Below the pieces are notes generated by a model that was not told where the DNA came from, ran no database searches, and saw only the letters and a list, made by a program, of their open reading frames with translations. A program made the translations under genes and the position numbers. From positions 41,374 to 105,373 of the forward strand of contig NZ_JAGHRE010000013.1 in the NCBI RefSeq assembly GCF_017743935.1: 64,000 nucleotides of DNA, written 5' to 3'. Origin of the DNA: Tropicibacter sp. R16_0 (GTDB lineage: Bacteria; Pseudomonadota; Alphaproteobacteria; Rhodobacterales; Rhodobacteraceae). This document shows, piece by piece, positions 27,025 to 36,027 of this stretch; position 1 is the first letter of the stretch, and the number at the start of each line of letters is the position of its first letter.

Positions 27025-27168
27025 TGTCGCATCCGCCTGCACGGATATAGGCAATTGAGAACCATGACCTTTGTTCGTTCAGGATTGAGCGCTAGGATGC
27101 AAGGGAACATGTCCAAAACCGGCCCCGGGAAACTGGCCTTGGGTCCGATAAGACCAATGGAGACCTCG

Positions 27169-28392
27169 GTGGACTATACCGCGAAACTCGACGACGCCAT
27201 TCAAAAGCTGCACGACGAAGGCCGCTATCGCACGTTTATCGACATCGAGCGTCGCAAGGGGAACTTCCCCCATGCTGTCTGGACCCGTCCGGATGGCAGC
27301 GAACAGGACATCACCGTTTGGTGTGGCAACGATTACCTGGGCATGGGCCAGCACCCCGTCGTGCTCGAAGCGATGCACGAGGCGATCAAATCCACCGGCG
27401 CAGGCTCGGGCGGCACCCGCAACATCTCGGGCACCACGGTCTATCACAAGCGGCTTGAGGCCGAGCTTGCCGATCTGCACGGCAAAGAGGCATCGCTGCT
27501 GTTCACCAGCGCCTATATCGCCAACGACGCGACACTGAGCACGCTGCCGAAGCTGTTCCCCGGTCTGATCATCTATTCCGACGCGCTCAACCATGCCTCG
27601 ATGATCGAAGGCGTGCGCCGCAATGGCGGCTCCAAGCGCATCTTCGGCCATAACGATGTGGCGCATCTGCGTGAACTGCTTGAGGCGGATGACCCAGAAG
27701 CACCCAAGCTGATCGCATTCGAATCGATCTATTCCATGGACGGCGATTTCGGCCCCATCGAAGAGATCTGCGATCTGGCCGAAGAATTCGGCGCGCTGAC
27801 CTATATCGACGAGGTTCACGCGGTTGGCATGTATGGTCCCCGCGGCGGCGGCGTTACCGAGCGTGATCGTCTGGCGCATCGCATCGACATCATCAACGGC
27901 ACGCTGGCCAAGGCCTATGGCGTGATGGGCGGCTATATCGCCGCGAGCGCAAAAATGTGTGACGCCATACGCTCTTACGCGCCGGGCTTCATCTTTACCA
28001 CGTCTTTGCCGCCTGCTGTGGCGGCGGGTGCGGCGGCCTCGGTCGCGTATCTGAAAACCGCGCCTGAGCTGCGTGAGCGTCACCAAACCCAGGCGAGCAT
28101 CCTGAAGCTGCGCCTGAAGGGGATGGGTCTGCCGATCATCGATCATGGCTCGCACATCGTTCCGGTGATCGTGGGCAACCCTGTGCACACCAAAAAGCTC
28201 AGCGACATGCTGCTTGAGAACTTTGGCATCTACGTGCAGCCGATCAATTTCCCGACCGTGCCGCGTGGGACCGAGCGTTTGCGGTTCACCCCGTCGCCGG
28301 TTCACGGCCCGGATGAAATGAACCGTCTGGTGCAAGCAATGGACGAGCTTTGGTCCCATTGTGCGCTGAATCGCGCCGAATTGGCGGGCTAA
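27169..28392 (+). CDS. hemA: 5-aminolevulinate synthase
   Basis: A 407-residue alpha-oxoamine synthase that condenses glycine and succinyl-CoA to 5-aminolevulinate, the first step of tetrapyrrole synthesis (Shemin pathway). It starts [11 protein letters not shown]..., followed by [35 protein letters not shown] and [21 protein letters not shown]. The PLP aspartate is in [15 protein letters not shown] and the Schiff-base lysine in [17 protein letters not shown] 27169, six bases after GGAG, gives the same N terminus and length as the Rhodobacter enzymes; the longer frame from 27055 is leader. A perfect FNR box upstream suggests oxygen-responsive expression. Confidence 0.96.
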   Translation: MDYTAKLDDAIQKLHDEGRYRTFIDIERRKGNFPHAVWTRPDGSEQDITVWCGNDYLGMGQHPVVLEAMHEAIKSTGAGSGGTRNISGTTVYHKRLEAELADLHGKEASLLFTSAYIANDATLSTLPKLFPGLIIYSDALNHASMIEGVRRNGGSKRIFGHNDVAHLRELLEADDPEAPKLIAFESIYSMDGDFGPIEEICDLAEEFGALTYIDEVHAVGMYGPRGGGVTERDRLAHRIDIINGTLAKAYGVMGGYIAASAKMCDAIRSYAPGFIFTTSLPPAVAAGAAASVAYLKTAPELRERHQTQASILKLRLKGMGLPIIDHGSHIVPVIVGNPVHTKKLSDMLLENFGIYVQPINFPTVPRGTERLRFTPSPVHGPDEMNRLVQAMDELWSHCALNRAELAG

Positions 28393-28522
28393 GTTCACGG
28401 CACTGTGTGCAAAACACTTGCCTCGTGTTAAGCTTGCGGTAACAAAAAGCGCGGACGAATCGTGATAGGGGCGATTCCAGGCGCTGCTGGCAACTCGCAG
28501 CAGGCAGAATGGGGCGGCAGGT

Positions 28523-29740
28523 ATGATTGGGCGCAGGTCACAGCGCAAATCAGAGGACGTAGAGGTCGAAAAACCCAAGGGGTTTGACGACTTCGAAGTG
28601 AGTCTCGGCGACATGATGCGCGGCGAACGGGCGACGATGGGGAAATCCCTGCTCGACGTTCAACGCGAACTGCGCATCAAGGCCAACTACATCGCTGCCA
28701 TCGAAAACTCCGACCCGACCGCCTTTGACACCCCCGGATTTATCGCGGGCTATGTCCGGTCCTATGCCCGTTATTTGGGCATGAACCCGGACGAGGCCTT
28801 TGCCACCTTCTGCGCGGAAAGCGGGTTTGAGGTGGCGCATGGCATGTCGGCCGAGGCGTCGAGCATTCGCAAGCCCGGTCCTGACCTGATCGCAAAAGGG
28901 CCCAAGTCAAGCGATCCCTTCATGACGCCCAACACGCCCTTTGTTCCCGCGGGCGAGAGCTTCCTCAATCACATCGAGCCGCGCGCCATCGGGTCGACCC
29001 TGGTGCTGTTGGCCTTGATCGGGGGCATCGGTTATGGCGGCTGGTCGGTTCTGAAAGAGGTGCAGCAGGTGCAGTTTGCGCCGGTTGAACAGACGCCGGT
29101 CGTGTTGTCGGATCTGGATCCGCTGGACCAGGCGACGCAACAGGCCACTCCGACGGCCAACGCCGGATTGACACAGCCAACAGCTGATGCTCTTGACCGC
29201 CTCTATCGTCCTCAGGCGCTGGATGTACCTGTTCTGGTGTCGCGCGACGCCCCCATCTCGACGCTTGATCCGCGCACTGTTGGCAATTTTACAGCGCCTG
29301 CCTTGCCGGATGTGCAACTGGCCGAGGCGCTGCCATCACAGGATATCCCCGGTCAATCCGTGCCGCAGGTGGTTGAAAACCTGGCGCCCTCGCTGACCAT
29401 GGTGGCGGTGCGCCCGTCCTGGGTTCGCGTCACGGCTGCGGATGGTACCCATATCTATGAGACAATCATGGAGCCCGGCAGCACCTATCAGGTGCCGCTG
29501 ACCGAGGATGCGCCGACCCTGCATGCCGGGGAATCGAGCGGCATCTATTTCATCGTGAACGGTGAACATCGTGGCCCCGTCGGCGAGCGCGGTGTTGTCA
29601 CCCGGGGTGTGGTGCTGTCGCCCGATGCAGTGGAAGAGCGCTATTTGGTGGCTGAGATCCCTGATGAGGATCAGGTGATGCTGAACAAAGTCGCCGAGGC
29701 TTTGACGTCTTCTGCTGCGGCGAGTGAGACAGACGAATAA
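28523..29740 (+). CDS. RodZ-like membrane protein (HTH_25 - TM - DUF4115)
   Basis: A 405-residue bitopic protein. A cytoplasmic helix-turn-helix of the RodZ/HTH_25 type lies at about 30-100 (LGDMMRGERATMGKSLLDVQRELRIKANYIAAIEN, quoted in part), one membrane helix at about 157-175 (STLVLLALIGGIGYGGW), a low-complexity P/Q/T linker, and a C-terminal DUF4115-like beta domain (SWVRVTAADG...YQVPLTEDAPTLHAGESSGIYF). RodZ links MreB to the rod-shape machinery; many alphaproteobacterial proteins of this type sit just upstream of ispG, as here (72 bp). Confidence 0.85.
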   Translation: MIGRRSQRKSEDVEVEKPKGFDDFEVSLGDMMRGERATMGKSLLDVQRELRIKANYIAAIENSDPTAFDTPGFIAGYVRSYARYLGMNPDEAFATFCAESGFEVAHGMSAEASSIRKPGPDLIAKGPKSSDPFMTPNTPFVPAGESFLNHIEPRAIGSTLVLLALIGGIGYGGWSVLKEVQQVQFAPVEQTPVVLSDLDPLDQATQQATPTANAGLTQPTADALDRLYRPQALDVPVLVSRDAPISTLDPRTVGNFTAPALPDVQLAEALPSQDIPGQSVPQVVENLAPSLTMVAVRPSWVRVTAADGTHIYETIMEPGSTYQVPLTEDAPTLHAGESSGIYFIVNGEHRGPVGERGVVTRGVVLSPDAVEERYLVAEIPDEDQVMLNKVAEALTSSAAASETDE

Positions 29741-29812
29741 GCCGCCATTGCACCAGGGGGGGCATCAGCCTATCTAAGGCGCAGGCCCAACTGGATGCGG
29801 ATTCCCAAAGCG

Positions 29813-30934
29813 ATGTCACTCAACCACGTGCGCCCCTGGCGTAATATCTACCGCCGCAAGTCTCGTCAGATCATGGTGGGCAACGTGCCCGTGGGCGGGG
29901 ATGCACCGATTGCGGTGCAGACTATGACCAACACGCTGACCACCGATGCAGCCGCGACCATCGCGCAGGTGCAGGCCGCGGCCGAAGCGGGCGCGGATCT
30001 GGTGCGGGTGTCGGTGCCGGATCAGGCCTCGGCCAAGGCGCTCAAAGAGATCGTGCGTGAAAGCCCGGTGCCGATCGTGGCAGACATCCATTTCCACTAT
30101 AAACGCGGGATCGAAGCGGCCGAGGCAGGTGCGGCCTGTCTGCGGATCAATCCGGGCAACATCGGCGACGAAAAACGCGTGGCCGAGGTGATCAAGGCGG
30201 CACGCGACCACAATTGCTCGATCCGCATTGGGGTGAACGCGGGCAGCCTTGAGAAACACCTGCTGGAGAAATACGGCGAGCCGTGCCCGGATGCGATGGT
30301 GGAATCCGGTCTGGATCACATCAAGATCCTGCAGGATCACGATTTCCACGAGTTCAAGATTTCCGTGAAGGCCTCGGATGTCTTCATGTCGGCGGCGGCC
30401 TATCAGGCCCTGGCCGAGGCGACGGATGCCCCCATTCACCTTGGGATCACCGAGGCCGGCGGTTTGGTGTCCGGCACCATCAAGTCGGCCATCGGTCTGG
30501 GGCAGCTTCTGTGGATGGGGATCGGCGACACAATCCGCGTCAGCCTGTCCGCCGATCCGGTGGAAGAGGTGAAGGTGGGGTATGAAATCCTCAAGAGCCT
30601 TGGGCTGCGCCATCGCGGCGTGAACATCATCTCGTGCCCCTCCTGCGCGCGTCAGGGGTTTGACGTGATCAAGACGGTGGAAACGCTGGAAAAGCGCCTG
30701 GAGCACATCAAGACGCCGATGAGCCTGTCGATCATCGGCTGCGTGGTGAATGGCCCGGGCGAAGCGCTTATGACGGACGTGGGCTTCACGGGTGGTGGTG
30801 CCGGGTCCGGCATGGTCTATCTGGCGGGCAAGGCCAGCCACAAGATGTCGAACGAGCAGATGGTGGATCACATCGTCGAAGAGGTCGAGAAGAAGGCCGC
30901 GGAACTGAACGCAACCAAAGACGCGGCGGAATAA
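29813..30934 (+). CDS. ispG: 4-hydroxy-3-methylbut-2-en-1-yl diphosphate synthase
   Basis: A 373-residue [4Fe-4S] enzyme of the MEP isoprenoid pathway that reduces MEcPP to HMBPP. The TIM-barrel part begins [16 protein letters not shown] and [10 protein letters not shown]. The cluster cysteines are in [10 protein letters not shown] and GCVVNGPGE, followed by the cluster-ligand glutamate. ATG 29813 gives the start [16 protein letters not shown] typical of Rhodobacteraceae; ATG 29795 in frame is less likely. A structured repeat element starts 16 bp after the stop. Confidence 0.96.
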   Translation: MSLNHVRPWRNIYRRKSRQIMVGNVPVGGDAPIAVQTMTNTLTTDAAATIAQVQAAAEAGADLVRVSVPDQASAKALKEIVRESPVPIVADIHFHYKRGIEAAEAGAACLRINPGNIGDEKRVAEVIKAARDHNCSIRIGVNAGSLEKHLLEKYGEPCPDAMVESGLDHIKILQDHDFHEFKISVKASDVFMSAAAYQALAEATDAPIHLGITEAGGLVSGTIKSAIGLGQLLWMGIGDTIRVSLSADPVEEVKVGYEILKSLGLRHRGVNIISCPSCARQGFDVIKTVETLEKRLEHIKTPMSLSIIGCVVNGPGEALMTDVGFTGGGAGSGMVYLAGKASHKMSNEQMVDHIVEEVEKKAAELNATKDAAE

Positions 30935-30949
30935 CCAGATCCCGGGGGC

Positions 30950-31085
30950 ACTCCCGCCCGTCGTCAATGCCCCTAGCGGGACATCTCCTCCCGTTGGGCC
31001 AGGCTCAGGCGGGCCTTGCCCGCCTGAGCCTGGCCCCCCCCTCTACGTGCCGTCCGCAGGACGCAAGGCCGACAGGCCGCGCAGG
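30950..31085 (+). repeat. Structured intergenic element, copy B
   Basis: The conserved flank CTCCCGCCCGTCGTC (from 30951) is followed by hairpin ATGCCCC-TAGC-GGGACAT (30967-30984), then CTCCTCCCGTTGGGCC. Next comes the perfect stem GGCTCAGGCGGGC-CTT-GCCCGCCTGAGCC, and then small hairpins CGTCC-GCA-GGACG and GGCC-GACA-GGCC. It lies between the converging ispG and MFS genes. It is nearly identical to copy C over 135 bp. Confidence 0.85.
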
Positions 31086-31096
31086 GGTACAGTCGT

Positions 31097-32272
31097 CTAC
31101 ACCGTAGACTTGAAACGGTGAGCTTTGAGGTGGAGCGCCGCGCCAAGGGTGATCACCCCCAACAGGACCAAAAGCATCAAATCATATCCACCCAAGGTCC
31201 AGATCAGCGATCCCAAATAGGGGGCCATCGCCGCTCCGGCGAGATAAGGCAGCGCCAGCGCGCCCGACTTGGCACCGAAGTTTGCCTCGCCCAGGATCTC
31301 GCGGGCCAGCAGGGGACGCAGGATGCTGACGGTTCCATAGGCGCTTCCGAACAAGATGACGAAACCAGAGAGAAACCCCGGCGACGTACCGCTGACCAGA
31401 AGCATTACCATCGAGAGCGTCATGGCCAGAAAGGCGGCCATGGCAACACCGTGGTTCGAGAGGTATCTTTCCGAGGCCATTATGGCGATCCGACCCGCCA
31501 CCTGCATCGGACCAATGAACGAGGCCGCCAGGACTGCCATCTCGGGCGACAGACCCCGTTCATCCAGGATTGGCAGCAGATGTTGCAGGGCGGCGCCATG
31601 TGCCATGGCGAGGCAGGCAAAGCCAAGCGCCAGGTACCAGAACGCGGGTGTTTTCAGGAACTGCCGCGAATGTTGTTTCGGCTCGGGTGCGGCGCGCTCT
31701 GTACGGTTGTCTCTTTCCAGAAGGTGCCCGCCCAGCCACAGGATCGGAGAGACCACAAAGATGACCAAGGCGGCAAACACCTGCACCGCGCCGCGCCAGC
31801 CCAGGGCCTCGGCCAGGGTGTAGACCGCCGGATAGCTTATGGTGCTGGCAAACCCTGCAACCAGGGTGACCAGGATGATCCCGGTCTTGGCCTTGGCCCC
31901 TCGGGCGCGGGTGATCAGGGCAAAGCAAGGCTCATACAGGCATCCGGATGTGGCCAATCCGATCAGGACCCAGACTGCGAAGAACTGCCATTTCTCGGTG
32001 ACGCCGGACAACAGGATCAGACCAACACCCCCGATAAGGGACGACAGGCCCAACATCAGCGCGCCTTTGCCGTGGTCGATGATGCGCCCGGCCAACGGAG
32101 AAGCCGCGGCAGAGACCAGCACGGCGATCGTGATGGCTGCCGTCAAATCAGCCTTGGACCATCCCAGATCGCTCTCCCACCGCAACAGCAGGGCCGGGAA
32201 GATATAGTAGAGCGACGCCCAGACGAGCGTTTGCCCCAAGGCGAGCAAGAGCACTGCAGTGTCGCGTTTCAT
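31097..32272 (-). CDS. MFS transporter
   Basis: A 391-residue major facilitator carrier with 12 predicted membrane helices in two halves, the loop between them around residue 200 (LLERDNRTERAAPEPKQ). The first loop reads LAGRIIDHGKGALMLG, the family motif A position. The substrate is unknown and no partner gene is near. The ATG has GGGGA at about seven bases upstream. It ends 12 bp from a structured repeat. Confidence 0.85.
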   Translation of the reverse strand: MKRDTAVLLLALGQTLVWASLYYIFPALLLRWESDLGWSKADLTAAITIAVLVSAAASPLAGRIIDHGKGALMLGLSSLIGGVGLILLSGVTEKWQFFAVWVLIGLATSGCLYEPCFALITRARGAKAKTGIILVTLVAGFASTISYPAVYTLAEALGWRGAVQVFAALVIFVVSPILWLGGHLLERDNRTERAAPEPKQHSRQFLKTPAFWYLALGFACLAMAHGAALQHLLPILDERGLSPEMAVLAASFIGPMQVAGRIAIMASERYLSNHGVAMAAFLAMTLSMVMLLVSGTSPGFLSGFVILFGSAYGTVSILRPLLAREILGEANFGAKSGALALPYLAGAAMAPYLGSLIWTLGGYDLMLLVLLGVITLGAALHLKAHRFKSTV

Positions 32273-32411
32273 GACCGAGTCCCCTTGCCAGCGCTTGTAG
32301 GCCTTCGATCATTTATGGATCTTCAATGCCTGATCATCACCAATGGCTTAGGCACATCAGGTCGAGGCGTCAATAATCCAATGAACTAGTTTATTAGGTT
32401 GGATGAGGTGG

Positions 32412-32447
32412 AAAAAACGCGGCGCACAGGGCATGGGCGCCGCGGTT
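32412..32447 (-). terminator. Rho-independent terminator of the dsbA-like gene
   Basis: ACGCGGCGC (32417-32425) pairs with GCGCCGCGG (32437-32445), with a bulge at the base, and the minus-strand transcript then runs into six T (32412-32417). It lies 25 bp past the dsbA-like stop. Confidence 0.75.
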
Positions 32448-32471
32448 TCTCAAGGGCAGGGGGTAGGCGCG

Positions 32472-33224
32472 TCAGCCGCGCTCACGCACCTCTTGCGCGA
32501 TCAGCTCCATCTGATCGGCCGGCAGATAGCCGCGAAGAAGCTCGGTGCCCAGAACAAAAGTCGGCGTGCCCGAGATGTTCAGCTTCTGCGCCAGCGCCCG
32601 GGTCTGCGCGATCTCTTGGGTCACGGCATCGCTGTCCATCTTTGCAAAGACGGCGTCGGTGTCCAGGCCAAGGCTGTCAGAGAGGCGACGCAGGGTGACC
32701 TCGGTCGGCTCGCCACCAAATTCCAGCAGCGCGTCGTGCACCTGCTTATAGGCATCGTCGCCTCCGACATGTTTGGCGGCAACGGCAAAGCGGGACGAGA
32801 TCATTGATGCTTCGCCCAAGATCGGGAATTCCTTGATCACCAATCGGATGTTTCCGTCGCTTTTCAGCAGTTTGGCCACTTCGGGCACGGCGCGGCGGCA
32901 GTATCCACAGCGGTAGTCCATGAATTCGACCAGGGTGATGTCGCCGTCCGGATTGCCGCCAACCCAGGAATAGCCATCGTTGAACAGCTCGTCCTTGTTT
33001 GCCTCGACCAGTTCGATGTCGGCCTGCGCCTCGGCCAGCTCGCGGCGCTGTTCGAGGATCTGAAAGGCTTCGAGGATCAGGTCGGGGTTTTCCAGGATGT
33101 ATTCGCGAACCTGAGCGCCAAAGGCTTCGCGTTCGGCGGGTGACATGTCGGACAGGTCCAGGGCCTGAGCCGGGCCCGTAATCAGGGCAAAAGCGGTCAA
33201 GGCAGGGGCGGCAAGACGGAGCAT
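32472..33224 (-). CDS. DsbA/Com1-family periplasmic thiol oxidoreductase
   Basis: A 250-residue protein with a signal peptide (residues 1-21, ...PAQA) and an N-terminal helical region (AEREAFGAQVREYILENPDL) typical of the Com1/ScsC-like branch. The thioredoxin-fold domain has active site CGYC (Cys106, Cys109) and a cis-proline loop SGTPTFVLG. It likely makes or isomerises disulfide bonds in exported proteins. Its ATG shares a base with the M48 protease stop (TGATG), so protease and oxidoreductase are translated together, fitting an envelope quality-control pair. Confidence 0.9.
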   Translation of the reverse strand: MLRLAAPALTAFALITGPAQALDLSDMSPAEREAFGAQVREYILENPDLILEAFQILEQRRELAEAQADIELVEANKDELFNDGYSWVGGNPDGDITLVEFMDYRCGYCRRAVPEVAKLLKSDGNIRLVIKEFPILGEASMISSRFAVAAKHVGGDDAYKQVHDALLEFGGEPTEVTLRRLSDSLGLDTDAVFAKMDSDAVTQEIAQTRALAQKLNISGTPTFVLGTELLRGYLPADQMELIAQEVRERG

Positions 33225-34609
33225 CAGCGTTTCCTTTTGTTTGCACGTTCAGACGCAAGGAGCACATCCTGTGCTCTTTGCCAACCCGTTGAGCCAACGG
33301 GCAATTGCCCGACAGCGCGTCGGGCGTGGAGTTCTGCATCCTCGGTCCGGCCCTGCAGCGCATAGCGCTCGGCCGTGACCAGCGAGGCCATTCCGTTCTG
33401 TCCGGTGCTGGCATAGGCCACACCCAGATCGCGCATCATGCGTGCGTCGCGTGCGTCGCGGGCGCGGGCTTTTTCCAGCACCTCTAGCGCGGCCTTGGGC
33501 TGTTTGGCGGCCAGCAGGGCGCGACCGTGACCCGCAAGGATCAGCGGATCGCGGGGGGCGAGTTCGACAGCTTTGCCATAGGCTTCCACCGCAGCATTGA
33601 CCCGGCGACTCTCCAGCAGGATCTGTCCCTTCAGTTCATAATAGAATGGATCGTCCGGGCGCAGGGCGATGGCGGCATTGATGCCTGCCAGAGCCTTGGA
33701 CAGGTTGTGATTGCGGTGATGCGCCACGGCCTGACGCATCAGGCGGATATCGTCGTGCGTTTCTTCGCCCGCGCGCCGCAACGTCCATTTGGGTGCGCGC
33801 GTGAAGGCAGAGATCTTGCCGCGGATGCGCGCGAACCAATAGTCTGCATTTGCGTTTGGCAGCGATTGATCCCCATGCGCCTCGAAGAACGCCTCGGCGG
33901 CACGAATTCGGTCCCGCGACAGCGGGTGCGAGCGCATGTAGGGGTCCTGATTGCTAGGGGTCAGCAGATCCTGACCGGCAAAGGCGCGGTGCAGGTCGAT
34001 CAGGCCACGCGTGCTGATCCCGGACAGACGCAGGTAGTTGGCGGCCGAGCGGTCGGCCGAGGCTTCTTCGGCGCGGGTGTGCGCCAGAAAGGATCTGAGC
34101 GCCGACGACTGGGTGCCAGCGGCGATCCCGGCGGCAGCCTCACCGCCGCCCGCTGCCGCGGCGATAAGGGCAAGGGCTACGCCCAGGTTCGCAACCGTTT
34201 TTGCGCCTTCGAGATTGCTGATCCGGCGCTGGATGTGGCCGTTGGCAATATGCGCGGCCTCATGTGCGATCACCGCCTGCAAGACATCGGCGCGGGGCAC
34301 CTTAAGGATCAGGCCGTAGTTCAGAAAGATGGTGTTGTGATCAACCACAAAGGCGTTGAAGCCGCCATCGTTGACCAGCAGGATCTTGACGCGATTGGGG
34401 CTGAGACCGGCGGCCCGCAGGATGGGAAAGGCCAGTTCGCGCAGTCCGTTCTCGATGTCGGGATCGCGCAGCAACCCGATGGCCGCGGCCGGAACGGTGC
34501 TCGCCAGATAGACCACCAGGCTCAGGCTCATCGCCAGCATCTGAAGCAACGCGTGCGGACGCCAGAAGCGTGGGATTGACGTCAGCCGGGATACGCGTTC
34601 AAAAGCCAT
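33224..34609 (-). CDS. M48-family metalloprotease with TPR repeats (BepA-like)
   Basis: A 461-residue envelope protease. The hydrophobic stretch at about 22-43 is a signal or anchor, the zinc motif is HEAAH at 116-120 (AVIAHEAAHIANGHI), and the C-terminal third carries TPR helices (KALAGINAAIALRPDDPFYYELKGQ, AYGKAVELAPRDPLILAGHGRAL, quoted in part). The architecture matches BepA/YfgC, which degrades misassembled outer-membrane proteins. The start is uncertain: ATG 34609 (MAFERV) avoids overlap with the divergent aminotransferase, while ATG 34633 is also in frame. Coupled to the dsbA-like gene. Confidence 0.88.
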   Translation of the reverse strand: MAFERVSRLTSIPRFWRPHALLQMLAMSLSLVVYLASTVPAAAIGLLRDPDIENGLRELAFPILRAAGLSPNRVKILLVNDGGFNAFVVDHNTIFLNYGLILKVPRADVLQAVIAHEAAHIANGHIQRRISNLEGAKTVANLGVALALIAAAAGGGEAAAGIAAGTQSSALRSFLAHTRAEEASADRSAANYLRLSGISTRGLIDLHRAFAGQDLLTPSNQDPYMRSHPLSRDRIRAAEAFFEAHGDQSLPNANADYWFARIRGKISAFTRAPKWTLRRAGEETHDDIRLMRQAVAHHRNHNLSKALAGINAAIALRPDDPFYYELKGQILLESRRVNAAVEAYGKAVELAPRDPLILAGHGRALLAAKQPKAALEVLEKARARDARDARMMRDLGVAYASTGQNGMASLVTAERYALQGRTEDAELHARRAVGQLPVGSTGWQRAQDVLLASERANKRKR

Positions 34610-34631
34610 GGCGGCAACATGGGAGAAGGCC

Positions 34632-35777
34632 ATGCGAAACTCAACCCGGTCCGATGTCGATCCCTTCATTGTGATGGACGTGATGGAGGCCGCGCGCCGC
34701 GCCGAAGAGGCGGGCAGGCGGGTGATTCACATGGAGGTCGGTCAGCCCGGCACCGGTGCGCCCAAGGGCGCGCTCAAGGCGCTGGCAGGCGCGTTGGAGG
34801 CTGACCCGCTTGGCTATACGGTTGCTTTGGGGCTTCCCGCGTTGCGGCGCCGGATCGCACAGATGTATGGCGAATGGTACAACGTTGATCTGAACCCCGA
34901 GCGGGTGGTGATTACGCCCGGATCCTCGGGCGGATTTCTGCTGACGTTCACAGCTCTTTTCGACAGCGGCGACCGGGTGGGCATCGGCGCGCCCGGTTAC
35001 CCGTCGTATCGACAGATTCTCTCGGCGCTTGGGATGGTGCCGGTTGACCTGCAAACTGCGCCGGAAAACCGTCTGCAACCAGTGCCGGGTGATTTTGCCG
35101 GGATGGATTTGGCGGGGCTCCTGGTTGCGTCTCCTGCGAATCCCACGGGCACCATGCTGGATCGTCCGGCGATGCGCGCGCTGATCGAGGCGACGCAAGC
35201 GCAAGGGGCCTCGTTTATCAGCGACGAGATCTACCACGGCATCGAGTATGAGGCGAAGGCCGTGACCGCCTTGGAGGTCGCGGATGAGTGTTACGTGATC
35301 AATTCGTTCTCCAAGTACTTCTCGATGACCGGATGGCGCGTGGGCTGGATGGTCGTTCCCGATGATCAGGTGCGCGTGGTCGAGCGGATCGCGCAGAACA
35401 TGTTCATCTGCGCGCCGCATGCAAGCCAGGTTGCGGCCCTGGCGGCGATGGATTGCGACGAAGAACTGCAGGCCAATCTTGATGTCTACAAGGCCAACCG
35501 CGCGTTGATGCTGGAGGGGCTGCCAAAGGCAGGCTTCACCAAGATCGCGCCGCCGGATGGAGCTTTCTACGTCTATGCAGATATCTCGGACATCACCGAT
35601 GACAGCCGCGCCTTTGCGGCCGAGATCCTGGACAAGGCAGGGGTGGCTGTCACGCCGGGATTGGATTTCGATCCGGTTCGGGGCGGCGGTACGCTGCGGT
35701 TCTCTTATGCCCGCGCGACCGCCGACATTGAAGAGGGGTTGCAGCGTCTCGCAACCTTCATGGCCAACCGCGGGTGA
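34632..35777 (+). CDS. Class I/II PLP aminotransferase
   Basis: A 381-residue fold-type I aminotransferase of the aspartate aminotransferase superfamily. Marks are HMEVGQPGTGAPKGA, TPGSSGGFLLTF, PANPTGTMLD, SDEIYHGIEYE and the Schiff-base lysine in NSFSKYFSMTGWRVGW, with the carboxylate-binding arginine in GTLRFSYAR. Substrate range cannot be read. ATG 34632 follows GGGAGAAGGCC. It starts only 22 bp from the divergent M48 gene. A copy of the structured repeat begins 30 bp after the stop. Confidence 0.9.
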   Translation: MRNSTRSDVDPFIVMDVMEAARRAEEAGRRVIHMEVGQPGTGAPKGALKALAGALEADPLGYTVALGLPALRRRIAQMYGEWYNVDLNPERVVITPGSSGGFLLTFTALFDSGDRVGIGAPGYPSYRQILSALGMVPVDLQTAPENRLQPVPGDFAGMDLAGLLVASPANPTGTMLDRPAMRALIEATQAQGASFISDEIYHGIEYEAKAVTALEVADECYVINSFSKYFSMTGWRVGWMVVPDDQVRVVERIAQNMFICAPHASQVAALAAMDCDEELQANLDVYKANRALMLEGLPKAGFTKIAPPDGAFYVYADISDITDDSRAFAAEILDKAGVAVTPGLDFDPVRGGGTLRFSYARATADIEEGLQRLATFMANRG

Positions 35778-35807
35778 ACGATCCGAACGAGGTGAGAGAA
35801 CTCGAAG

Positions 35808-35944
35808 CGCTCCCGCCCGTCGTCAATGCCCCTTGCGGGACATCTCCTCCCGTTGGGCCAGGCTCAGGCGGGCAAAGCCCGCCTGAGCCTGGCCCCCCCC
35901 TCTACGTGCCGTCCGCAGGACGCAAGGCCGACAGGCCGCGCAGG
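35808..35944 (+). repeat. Structured intergenic element, copy C
   Basis: Same layout as copy B: CTCCCGCCCGTCGTC, hairpin ATGCCCC-TTGC-GGGACAT (35826-35843), CTCCTCCCGTTGGGCC, stem GGCTCAGGCGGGC-AAA-GCCCGCCTGAGCC, then CGTCC-GCA-GGACG and GGCC-GACA-GGCC. The differences I see from copy B fall in hairpin loops (TTGC against TAGC, AAA against CTT). Confidence 0.85.
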
Positions 35945-36027
35945 AAACCTAGCCTCCACAGTTCTTGATGCGTTGCTCCCGGCCCAACCCTTGGGATAGG
36001 TTGACGCAAAACAGGGGAGACACCCGG

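Noticed and set aside
27079..28614. 511-codon minus-strand open frame across hemA
   Set aside because: It mirrors hemA, with compositional bias (many His, Arg, Gln) and no motif; hemA matches its family from end to end.
30950..31085. Insertion sequence or CRISPR explanation for the repeats
   Set aside because: No transposase, target-site duplication or regular spacer pattern was seen; copies are single, dispersed and differ in internal stems.
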